Shown piece by piece: positions 54,910 through 64,000 of a stretch of DNA of 64,000 bases. The position numbers and the translations under genes are program-made. Numbering within the stretch: position 1 is the first letter of the stretch; each line of letters starts with the position of its first letter. Source of the DNA: Neonectria sp. B-13 (lineage: Eukaryota > Ascomycota > Sordariomycetes > Hypocreales > Nectriaceae); contig NOKP01000005.1 of the NCBI GenBank assembly GCA_002682825.1, positions 1,364,001-1,428,000 on the forward strand, written 5' to 3'. Under the pieces are notes generated by a model. The model saw nothing but the letters and a program-made list of their open reading frames with translations, was not told the origin of the DNA and did no database searches.

Positions 54910-56196
54910 TTAACTATTATCTTCAATTACACCCAACAAAGGGTCTATTGGCATATTTCTACCCCGCAGGACGAAATTTGGCCATTCCAGCCAACGCTCC
55001 CAGTGCGCTCCAAGGTGAGATGTAATTGCTTGTATCATATACTGTCCGCCATCTCCAAATATCATAAAATTCCGACTCCAATGCAACATCACCGCATAGT
55101 AGGCGAGAATCACGAGTGCTTCTGGCCGCCGTTGCTTCAGAAACTCGATGTAATCCTCGTTTACCGTGACGCAAAACGCAAGTGGTGCATCGTACGGTCG
55201 ATTGCCTCCTGCCTCTAACTCGCGATATAGATTAAGTGTGGCTCGCAACGTTGTCACCGCTCGGCGGTACGTTTCGATGGACGCTGGGTTCAGTTGCGAC
55301 TCATTAACCATACTGTAGAGAACTTCTACCTCTTCGCAGGTATTGGCCGCACGTTCGAAGGCGTCTTCTATATGCTGGATTGTAGCATTCAGCGGTGACT
55401 CTTTGATCACTTTCCACGAGTGCTTCGTCAACGCAGCAACACCGCGGTGAAGTGAGAGATACCCTACAAACTCATCAAGGAACATACTAAAAGTATCAGA
55501 CCGGTTGAGGAGGGTATCGTGAAGAATATGGATTCCGAGCAGGGACGAGAATATGAACATTGGGATACAGGTAGCGTCTGAGACTTCCTCCTTGGCGTTG
55601 TTGAAAGATGACAGCGCCCGCGTTTGCAAAGCTGTTGCCTGCTGGAGATAGTCTAGTCGTTCTGGATGACGACTTCCCAAGTCGAGGGCGGAAATAGCCA
55701 GCAGTTGGTTCATAAGGTATGGGGCTTCCAATGCATACTTGATGGCTGTTTGAACGGTGTAGTCTGCAAAGCTGGTGGACGTCAGCCAGGTCGCCATCTG
55801 AGTCTGGACGTGATGAAATAAAGCCAGGTGCTCGAGAGTAAATGTGCCCGCTTCTTCTGGGATATGGGCGTGATTCCGACTGGTGTGCTCCACTTGTTGT
55901 TTGTGAGGGGAAGGCGTTGACGCAGCTGTGGCGATTGACGGCGTGTTGGAAGTGCAACTAGCCGGACTGGGCATCTGGGAGCTTTCGATGCTTGGCAGTC
56001 TTGCACTGGATGTAGCAATAAACCCGTAGACGCATTGACGGCCTGCTACAGTACAGTTGAGGCAAGCCGGCCGAGTCTCGTCGCACCGCATATGCCTGCC
56101 TTTGCAGACATCGCAGCCTTTGCGAGACTTCCGGTGTGAGCGACGCGGCTTTACCGGCAGGTCCCCGGCGGCTTGTCTGTTCTTAGTGGGCGCCAT
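54910..56196 (-). CDS. Zn2Cys6 transcription factor, single exon
   Basis: Single exon, 428 residues. A basic N-terminus (KPRRSHRKSRKG) precedes the binuclear cluster C29-x2-C-x6-C-x6-C-x2-C-x6-C (GCDVCKGRHMRCDETRPAC...), then a Ser/Thr/Pro-rich linker to about residue 110. The C-terminal half is helical and resembles the sterol-uptake-regulator-like group: FTLEHLALFHHVQTQMATWL, QTAIKYALEAPYLMNQLLAISALDLGSRHPERL. It is a nuclear DNA-binding regulator. Convergent arrangement with an RTA1-like gene is suggestive, since both families are linked to lipid or sterol stress, but the link is inference. Confidence 0.92.
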   Translation of the reverse strand: MAPTKNRQAAGDLPVKPRRSHRKSRKGCDVCKGRHMRCDETRPACLNCTVAGRQCVYGFIATSSARLPSIESSQMPSPASCTSNTPSIATAASTPSPHKQQVEHTSRNHAHIPEEAGTFTLEHLALFHHVQTQMATWLTSTSFADYTVQTAIKYALEAPYLMNQLLAISALDLGSRHPERLDYLQQATALQTRALSSFNNAKEEVSDATCIPMFIFSSLLGIHILHDTLLNRSDTFSMFLDEFVGYLSLHRGVAALTKHSWKVIKESPLNATIQHIEDAFERAANTCEEVEVLYSMVNESQLNPASIETYRRAVTTLRATLNLYRELEAGGNRPYDAPLAFCVTVNEDYIEFLKQRRPEALVILAYYAVMLHWSRNFMIFGDGGQYMIQAITSHLGAHWERWLEWPNFVLRGRNMPIDPLLGVIEDNS

Positions 56197-58242
56197 AAGC
56201 CGAAGAGGGTGACAGGAAATCCGAAATGTGAGTTAGATGCACCAAGACAGAGGATTCCGCCGTGCGAGGGCGCTGGTTATAAGACGATACTCGTATTCAG
56301 CCGCGTATTCACGCTTGGGCGAGCAAGCGAACACGCGTATTCCGGAATACTCGTATTTAATCTCGCGCTAGGGCGACACTAGCAATTCTAGTCTGATCAT
56401 GCTGGATTTAGATTGGATAACCCTGCAGCCGTGCTCAAGGATGTTCGATTTACAGTAGACTAGACTAGTAAGCCCCGGAGATTCCGAGAGTGGAGCGTGT
56501 TCGCCCAAACCTTGTGGCGCCTACTGTAACCGGATCATCATCTCGATACAACGCCGAGCGTTTCCGAACATCGCTTTGACTGCGGCTGTGCAAAACCACT
56601 AGGGAGGTCGGATTCTTCGGGAGTCGATCTCTGTCACTGCAAATGGGAGAACATAATTATATCCAGAGATGATGCATCGTCCAGAGCCGTAGTGAGCCAG
56701 GCCGACAGTCCAATGAGACAACCATACTGTGATGAGAAGCTTGGCTGAATATTCGTTGACGTGTTTTTTTTTTGTAAGACCCGGAGAGTTCCACCAACTC
56801 TAGAAAGACAACTGCTTCCATTAGGTAGTATGGAAATGCTGTAGACGTCTATGCGCTTCTTCTCTCGTTGTCGGTACTGCTCTCACGATACCGAGACCGA
56901 GTTTCTGTAGGGAGTGAGTTTCACATTAGCACTGCCAAGACCGACGCGTTGCGGTCCAAGTATGCCCTAATGAACTTAGTTTTGATGACTCCTATTCCTG
57001 CTCAATCCTTTACCAAGGATACTGACGTGGCCACTATGACTGACCTGGCTCTTCTCGATATCTATTGGGCCCGGCTACATCCCCTTCGTAACTGCGTATA
57101 CCGCCCAGACACGGCGATGGACCAACCTCTTGGCAGCTCGTATTGTTCCAGTTTCCTGCTGATGAGGATATCTGGACAGGTGTTAACGAGCACCCTTGAA
57201 GACCAGTCCATTCGTTCAAGATGCTCGAGACATTTTCCCCTTCGCCATCCTTGAATAGCTTGGCTTTCTGCACCTTCTGTTGGATTACGAGAAACATCCA
57301 GCTACTGTTTCAAGTATCTCAAGTCACGAATAGCTTACGACACATACTGGTTATCATCCCGAGGTCATGTCCAGGATGCCACGGACAATGTACAGAGACT
57401 CCCGACCTGTCCGGTTTTGTTGATCAGATCTGGTTTCGGTATCACTTCGTCAGACTAGGTGGTCTTTATTCGTCACGATTACTCAATCCCGTTGATGAAA
57501 CCATCATAATGGTGTGGCTACCTGCTCTACGGGCCCGCGGAAATCCGAATGCTTCCTGCAACTTACGCCCATCCAACAGTAGAGTCCAAGAAGGCAAACA
57601 TACGAATACCTTGATAAAAGGCTACCTGTTTCATGTGTGGAACTTGGTGTTGCCAACGGTAACTTGGAGGGCCAGACGTATATCCGCACAACCCGATGAA
57701 GTCACGGAAGTCAGAGGTAGATCCCAAGCCAGAAAATTTCATAGTTCGACATGACAAAGGGAAAGCCGTCCGCTACGAAGACTTGTCGCCTGTCCATCAT
57801 ATCGACTATGATGAAAAGCAGGGCATTGATACTGATCATAAAATGAAGCCGAGTCCATTCTTTCTATTGATGTTGGTGCGTCGAGTGCAGGACGGAGAAA
57901 TAGCCTAGCCACGGCTTGTGGGTCAGCGTGACAAAACAACTGAAACAATTGCACACATTTTGTTCAAGATCGTTTCTTAAGTGGCATATCGCCTCATGAG
58001 GCAGCTTAGCTGCCTAGGCGTTGTTGCCTACAGCCACAGGGATTTGATCTCACCTTGGGCATTAATGCATGCCGCTATTCCGAAAGAGGCCTGTCTGACA
58101 GAGTACCTTATGGCGAAGAAAACCCCAGGAAATCGAATTTCGAGCGACAGATAGATTCTTCCAATCCTCACATGATCGCATCTGCCGCCTTGTGAGACGT
58201 TCCGCCATTTTCTCACTTGACAGACCCTGCATTTGACCCATA
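56197..58242. other. 2-kb intergenic region with unassigned frames
   Basis: The region includes plus-strand frames at 56868-57254 (128 residues) and 57221-57754 (177 residues) that overlap and continue each other in different frames, possibly relics of one gene. I do not recognise the family. A T8 run lies at about 56764-56772. The promoter of the Zn2Cys6 gene is on the left. Confidence 0.3.
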
Positions 58243-59110
58243 ATGGACGATAGTCCGCTCTCAATCACCTCCAGCATCACTGGTATTCTGACCTTCCTTG
58301 CTGCAATCTTGGCATTCCTCTATGTTCGCTTCAATACTCTCCGGAACAGCAGCATGGAAATGATGACTATTCTTGAATCTGTCACAGCCACTATCGCTGA
58401 AACGCAAGAAATGAGTCAAGCAACGCCATTGTCACCTGAAGATGACTCCCAATCGAGGCTGCTGAAAAAGCTCATCGCCGAACTCTACTCAACGGAAATT
58501 GGTATTTTGACTCAGTTCATGGAGGTCCACAGTCCAGGTCAGACACTACCTGACCCCGACACGCCAGAAGGCGGTCTCAGTCTGGCTTGGCAGCAGGAGG
58601 TAATACAGGCCGCGATCGATGCGACCAGTGGTAGACGAAGCAAAGACCGTCGAGCAATCAATTTACTAGGCACATTATTCAGTTACATGGCTGTCCTGGA
58701 TGCGTTTGTTTCCGTCAGTTCATTCTTTCCTTTTATTCTTGCGCTATCGAAACTTGTGTTCTCACTTGGGGTCTCACGCACAATGATGCGCTGGTACAGG
58801 GTGCGAGGAAATGTCTTGGAAATGATTCAGCAAAGAGAGAATATCCGATCGCGGTTGCTATTTCATCAGATTTCAACAGCAAATTCGTGAGTTGTCTAGC
58901 CCATGTTGGAACTAACTCCGGCTAAACTTTGGCAGCGTGTCGAGGGCAAATAGGGCAGAGCTTGTTGAGTTGCGTAATGCCCAACACGAAATGTTTGCAT
59001 CTTTGAAGCAACTTATCGGTCAGAACGTGGAATTTGGGAACCTCGTCCTGACATTAATACCTCCTGAAACCCGGCACAGAGTCCAAGAATTTACTCATCC
59101 TGATGAATAA
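58243..59110 (+). CDS. Unknown membrane-anchored helical protein
   Basis: The model is join(58243..58886,58936..59110), 272 residues with a 49-nt intron (GTGAGT donor, TTGGCAG acceptor). Residues 8-29 are a membrane helix (ITSSITGILTFLAAILAFLYV) preceded by a short acidic N-terminus. A second hydrophobic stretch lies near 140-165 (VLDAFVSVSSFFPFILALSKLVFSL). The remainder is helical with a likely coiled coil after the intron (RANRAELVELRNAQHEMFASLK). I do not recognise the family; similar short-TM helical proteins are common and uncharacterised in Pezizomycotina. Confidence 0.7.
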
Positions 59111-59358
59111 TTAATAAAAAGAAATATGGTAAAATAGTACCATATTTGTCTTGAAGTTTGTCAGGGATGTGACTAGTTATGATGATGAATCAAGGATGCC
59201 GAACCGAGGCGCCTCAAGTGATAAGGCTATTCCGTGCATACTGAAACTTTTCAACTTCTGATCTGGCTACTGTGAATGAATGCCTGTTGAGCTACTATTA
59301 CAACTTTCTCGCGACTTACAGCCCGAGTAGCGATATCTTAAAGCCCAAATAGCAAGAC

Positions 59359-60411
59359 TCATGGTTTAAGCTCTCCTTTCTCAAAAAGTTTAGGAACCTC
59401 GGATCTCCACACCGAAACGGGCGAACAACATCCTCTGCGTTTGCGTGTGCCTATTAACGACATCGCCGTTGGCATAATGCTCAATCTTGAACGCATTTGG
59501 ATCGGCCCAGTAGTCAACGATCTGACTGCCCAAGACATGGCGCCCGAGTTCCCAGATCCCAGTCCTTCCTTGCTAACCAGCCATGCCAAGTAGTTGTGTG
59601 TCAAAGTCAACAACCTCATAAGACGTTTGGTGAATGAATACCTTCTTGACATGAGGCTCTGCCCTTTGCATGAAGAAAGAGTGATGGTCAGAATATTCCT
59701 CGCCGAGATCAGGGTACATGAATGTCAGTCCGTTCAGGTTGGAGAATTTCCCGGTAGGAGAGCGCGTCGTATGGGACAAAGTCAAAGTTGCCTGTGTAGC
59801 ATGCGAGCTCGCGGTCAAAATCTAGCACCACGTAGCCAAAGTGTCCTAGCTTATGGACCAACGCTAGACCCTAATGGTAGCGTTGGAATTTACCTGCATA
59901 CTGTTAGCTGGAACGTAAGCTGCACGAAGTCGCGCCAATGCTAACCTCGCCTCGGCTTATCAACGATGTGTTGAATGGTCCTTGGTGTTCATGAGTAGCT
60001 GTTGGCGCCTGTGCGCTTGTCTCGCGCTCTTACTGTGCAAAAAGAACACAGAAGAATGTGTTGTCCGTTCGATTGAAGGTGACAATTCGACCTCCCAGTA
60101 GCACCGTCCAAGTTGCCGATCAGGGCGCCCTCCAGCTTTGCTGCTTTGTTGAAGTCTTCTTCCGAAGCGTCAACAAAAGCTGGGCTCGGTTTGCCGTCCT
60201 TACCTTTTGAGGCGATATAGACGTATGGGTCTTTGCCATACCCGCGGTAGTAGATCTTGTCTCTCATTCTATGCTCTTCAATGAAGCCAAAGTCTTTGGC
60301 AAATTTGCTGGATTTGTCCAAGTCGGGAATCTCAAAGTAGACATGGGCGATGCGAGCCAGCTGGACCTTGGATAGATCATTCAGTATTGCAGGAATCAGC
60401 ATATCGGGCAT
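59359..60411 (-). pseudogene. Decayed glyoxalase / extradiol-dioxygenase-like gene
   Basis: The first 100 codons from the ATG at 60411 read as an intact glyoxalase-type fold (QLARIAHVYFEIPDLDKSSKF, RDKIYYRGYGKDPYVYIASK, PAFVDASEEDFNKAAKL, IGNLDG). A one-base deletion then shifts the frame; in the other frame the expected RIVTFNRTDNTFFCVLFAQ follows and ends in TAA where Glu is expected. Further on, KFQRYH is followed by TAG, then LALVHKLGHFGYVV, LTFMYPDLGEEYSDHHSFFM, VKKVFIHQTSYEV and the C-terminal CSPVSVW, in several frames. A candidate intron (GTTAGC...ATGCAG) survives. The intact family resembles catechol 2,3-dioxygenase-like ring-cleavage enzymes. Confidence 0.82.
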
Positions 60412-62046
60412 GATGGCCTTGCGTAGAAATCTCGGCAATTTTTAGAGTGGCAACGAGGACTTTGAAGACGAGTGACAAATTTAAATAGTGGGTGGGATGA
60501 GAGTTAGCTGTGTAGTGCAGGCCATATTTATGGTCAGGAACTTGGTCATAATGAACGTGCTACGCTACTTGGTATCAAGTATCGGCATACCACCAACAAG
60601 GTAGACTACCGAATTGTCAATGTGGAAAGACGTGGCAAATCATGGTAATTTTCTCTGATCAAGATATGCCATAGACGTGCTTCATTATCGCTGGCTGTAG
60701 AAACCCAGAGGCCATCGTTTGGGTCGCTGCGGTGGAAGCTAGCCGGCGCGGGATCCATCTAGCCAAGAGGGCATGGATACACGGTCGGAAGCTGTGATTG
60801 ATGGCAGGGGAACAGGTATCATGCATAAGTGATGATGTCGGCAGAGGCGCTACGCAACAAACCCTTTATCCCTCTCATTACCATTACGAAGTTTGCATGG
60901 AGCTGTCGGTGAGGGATTTTCGCTGCTCGCAAGATCCCCCCTTTTGCTAAACTGAATTCGTAACTCATGACCTTTGTATTGTATCGTGCTAACTGACCAC
61001 CAGCAAAGAGATGAGGAAGTTTGGTTTCCTGGGAATTCCATCGTCCCCGCCTATGATGGATGCCGCGACGCATGGGCCGGGCCCCCTAGCTACACATCTG
61101 CATGAACATGGTCTGCTGGCTCCATGGCAAGGGAGACGAAAAGTGTGGAGATGTTGACTCGTAAATTATTACTGGCGGCCTCTTGACGTCACAGCGGGTT
61201 GTCCAGCGAGCTTGATCCGTATGACAATACGGATACTTCCAGTGCATTGGAGCAACTTGCCGCCACCCTTGACCCTTGATCTTCTTTAACCCGCATTTTG
61301 CAACACGGGTATGATCAATCACATCGTAAACGTTTTCGGCGACGTCCTTGCAATAAAGTCACCGATGGGATGCATGGACTGAGGATGGGCAGTCAAGTTT
61401 GGGCAAGGAGCACGCGCACACGAGCCCGCAGCTGGAGCTCGGCGCAAGGGAAGAAGCCCCCGTGAAAACACCAGAGTCCACATGGAAGTGAAAACACACG
61501 CATAATTCTGCTTCGGGGCGGGGGCGTGCCAATATCTTCGCACCGTCCCCTGTCGACAACGGCCTGGCAGGTGCCACAGCCCTTGGACCATCTTGGCAAA
61601 AAGGCTTGGCCTTTTAGCGTAAGCTGCGAATGCTTGTTTTGCTATTCCGCAAGCGCACTGACCCTCATTCTCGTCGATCATTTGTCGTGCACATAGTAGA
61701 GACGCCAACTTCAGGGCGCTTCTCCTTGAAGGGTAAGTATCATTGGCCGGCGCTGGGGTGGAATTACGATTCGCTGCAGGGATAAATGCCTCAGCTTTCT
61801 GGCGAGACGGGAGCGGGTGGCTCTAGGCGAGAGGGATGGTGCATTACAGGTCATTGAATTGCGGCCGTGGCCAACATGGGGATTCCGGCGGTGATGAGCC
61901 AGCCCTCAAACCGCACCAAACCGGGTTACCCAATGTGATTCTCACTGTGGCACACGCTCTGACATAAAGACTTCTTCCAGCCCTGGACCGCCACCATTTC
62001 CCCCATCACTAGTCGCAATCTCTCTTCTCTCTTGTCTCGCCAAACA
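60412..62046. other. 1.6-kb intergenic region, likely long promoter/leader of the Ecl1-like gene
   Basis: No supportable gene. A 129-residue minus-strand frame at 61319-61708 is Cys-, Arg- and Pro-rich and has no family features. Long upstream regions are common for stress- and nutrient-responsive regulators. Confidence 0.35.
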
Positions 62047-62683
62047 ATGCAATACACGCGCGACAAGCAGAGCCATCGCCCTGTCGGCCCTCCCACCGTA
62101 GGAATCCCCATGACTCGTCGCTATACGCTGTCAAGGATTCCTCGGTGTCCAACTGAGCATAAACGGGAAAAGATAGACGTTGAGGAGGAAGATGAAGAAA
62201 TCTTCCCGCACTTTTGGTACGTCTGACGTTGCAACTAAACGGCCCGCATTTAACTAAACATGGATTTCTATGCTAGTATGACCTGCGAGAAGGAGTTCAT
62301 CCCCCATGATCATATGTTCCTATACTGCTCTGAAAGGTACATTCTGAACCCCAGCTATCCCCGCCTCTCCCCCCACGTTCCACGTCCGTGCCGTCCGGGA
62401 TGGCGCTGACAATACCCGCCCGACCAGGTGTCGGAGAATTGACCAAGCAACAACGTCAGCACCTGCAACTCCCGCGAGCCATCAGACTACAGACAACCTT
62501 CCTTTCTACTCCGCATTAACCCCTGCACCCAGAGACATCATTCCACAGGCATCACCATCACGGATTACCACAGTGCTCCTAAGCTCCGCATCAGCCCCCT
62601 CAGTGATTGGGAGTGGAGAAAGCACGTATAGCCACAACACATCCACTGCAACGGGGTCAACAATACGTTTCAGCTGTCTTTGA
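62047..62683 (+). CDS. Ecl1-like life-span regulatory factor
   Basis: The model is join(62047..62216,62277..62336,62428..62683), 161 residues. Exon 2 is only 60 nt and carries the zinc-binding core. After splicing the core reads FCMTCEKEFIPHDHMFLYCS then ERCRRID, a C-x2-C-x13-C-x3-C pattern typical of the fungal Ecl1/life-span regulatory family (normally FCxxCExQ...LYCSxxCRxxD). Before it is an acidic stretch (EEEDEEIFPHF), after it a Ser/Thr/Pro-rich tail. Introns of 60 and 91 nt have GTAC donors with CTAG and ACCAG acceptors. In fission yeast Ecl proteins are small zinc proteins induced by starvation that extend chronological life span; that role here is inferred. Confidence 0.82.
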
Positions 62684-64000
62684 CTTGGCTCGGAAAGCAG
62701 CGCTGGCTTTCCAGGCACAAGAAGGCGGAATGCTCAGATGCCCCTACAGCGGGATCCACGGCAAAGCTCATGCCCACGAGCCATAGCACACAGACCTAGA
62801 AAACAGAATGTGGTGATATTCAAGACTCAGGCGCACTTGGCGAGCATAAAAACTTCACATGTGATGGTGTCGAGTGCTTTTCTGTGAATGATCCAACGAC
62901 CGCGAGCCCGACTCCCGGCAGTCCAATAGCAAAAAGATGATGCAGAGGGTGAGACAAATGCGACATTGTTTATTTTAGGTAGAGGCTAGTGAGGTTTCAA
63001 CCCTGCCAAGTCTGGGGAATTGCAGGCCAAGAGATTGTCTGTGTGGCCCCTAGAAAAATGATACATATTTTTCTTCCTTTTTTTCTTCTTTTTCTTTCCC
63101 ATTCCACATCTCGCTTTCCGGTGTCTACGTGAACGCACCTACCTAGCTAATGCGCCACAGACGTCAGGGGTTGAGTGAGTTATGGCAAGCGACTGCACCA
63201 TTAGTCTAGCACCCGCAGCACCCGCCGTGTAAAGGAAATTCGTTTCCAACGGCGGAGGTGTAAATAAATCAAGCTCAGGGTCCACAGCGTCAGAAGGGGA
63301 TCAGACGACCTCGAATGGCACAAAGGCCATTGGTTGAGACAAAGGCTCACTTGGCTCCATCCCTTCATCACCGACGGGAGGAGCTTCTGTTCACAGCCAC
63401 TCCAGATCAGGGAATGAAGAGCAACAGGTCCTGATGCCACGCGCACACCCACCCCCCCTGACAGGCGGCCTCCCTTCAGACCCACCAGAGCACCCACTAG
63501 CTAAGCGAGACGAGGGTTCTCTTATAAACTAGAAATCTTTATTCTTTGCTGTAAGTCAGTTAAGAAGATACAAGGCTTCGAAATCAGCAACACGAACAAA
63601 ATTCGAACGCTTTTCTGTTGGCTCCTAAATCCCTCACACACCCAGGCCAGGCTGGCCACCTCGGCACCCACGTGCAAATTGCTCGACACGGGCACAGCCT
63701 GCCCGGAACTTTTGATATTTTACAGCCTCCTGAGTACGTAACTAGTCGTCGAGCGCGTTCTCGGTTGTGAATCACCAGAAGGGTCCAGGCTTTCGCTCCC
63801 CCATACCCTTATTAGATTAAATTTGATCTATCGTCTAGTTGGGTCAGGCTGTCGCACGGCATGCTGAGGCCTCAGACGCAGGGCGATGAAAGCATTGATC
63901 AACAGGACAGCTACATTTTTCAATTGTACTGAATACTTGCCCTCGTGCGTGGTCCACTGGCTCAGAGCTCGTAGCGACGCGGTCATGCAACGCGCTGTCG
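62684..64000. other. Right-edge intergenic region
   Basis: No supportable gene. A pyrimidine-rich tract lies at about 63066-63102 (TTTTTCTTCCTTTTTTTCTTC), a typical fungal promoter element or Ecl1-like gene 3' flank. A minus-strand frame at 63201-63497 has no family features. Confidence 0.35.

Noticed and set aside
61319..61708. 129-codon Cys/Arg/Pro-rich minus-strand frame
   Set aside because: Composition and lack of motifs suggest chance; it lies in the probable long promoter of the Ecl1-like gene.
1..64000. CRISPR arrays, insertion sequences, bacterial operons, tRNA genes
   Set aside because: The gene structure is eukaryotic. I saw no regular spacer-repeat arrays, no transposase or terminal inverted repeats, and no convincing tRNA B-box (GGTTCGANTCC) with a foldable cloverleaf.

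Overview
The window is nuclear DNA of a filamentous ascomycete (Pezizomycotina, probably Sordariomycetes). Genes are short and widely spaced. Nearly every intron is 45-72 nt, with a GT donor, a CTAAC/CTGAC-like branch site and AG acceptor. The families are typically fungal: rhodopsin/PTH11-like membrane proteins, Zn2Cys6 regulators, DUF6594, DUF3632, RTA1, a tannase/feruloyl esterase, an EthD protein, SesA/SesB-NACHT-WD40 proteins and an Ecl1-like protein. 5S rRNA genes lie among protein genes instead of in the rDNA. I assembled gene models by hand from splice sites, reading-frame continuity and family resemblance. No database search was possible.

Layout. 0-12 kb: the 3' end of an unidentified gene, a DUF6594 membrane protein (-), then a secreted GMC oxidoreductase (+) flanked by two paralogous 7TM rhodopsin-like genes with shared intron positions. 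12-21 kb: a decayed carboxylesterase, a Zn2Cys6 regulator (+, seven exons) and an enoyl-reductase-like MDR gene (-) with a GC-AG intron. 22.9-29.9 kb: a SesA-like protein ending in two HET-s-like amyloid pseudo-repeats, a decayed proline racemase, and a 1583-residue membrane-anchored SesB-NACHT-WD40 receptor. This looks like a fungal NLR (incompatibility or innate immunity) locus. 30.7-36 kb: a 752-residue protein with two zinc-finger modules, an intact GFA gene, a decayed GFA gene and a TPR fragment.

36.5-52 kb is the densest part: tannase/feruloyl esterase, EthD protein, a second MDR gene (also with a GC-AG intron), thioesterase-like protein, secreted GDSL esterase, DUF3632 protein, a stand-alone glycinamide ribonucleotide synthetase, two tandem 5S rRNA genes, a SAM methyltransferase and an M20 amidohydrolase. 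52-64 kb: a small protein with two amyloid-like repeats, an RTA1 transporter-like gene back-to-tail with a second Zn2Cys6 regulator, an unknown membrane protein, a decayed glyoxalase/dioxygenase, and an Ecl1-like life-span factor gene split into short exons.

At least five genes are visibly decayed (carboxylesterase, proline racemase, GFA copy, TPR protein, glyoxalase). With low gene density and the NLR locus, this suggests an accessory, fast-evolving region. The most unusual observations are: two 5S copies that differ at only four sites, which form two compensated base pairs; the SesA-amyloid/SesB-NACHT-WD40 neighbourhood; the monofunctional PurD; and GC-AG introns in both MDR genes.
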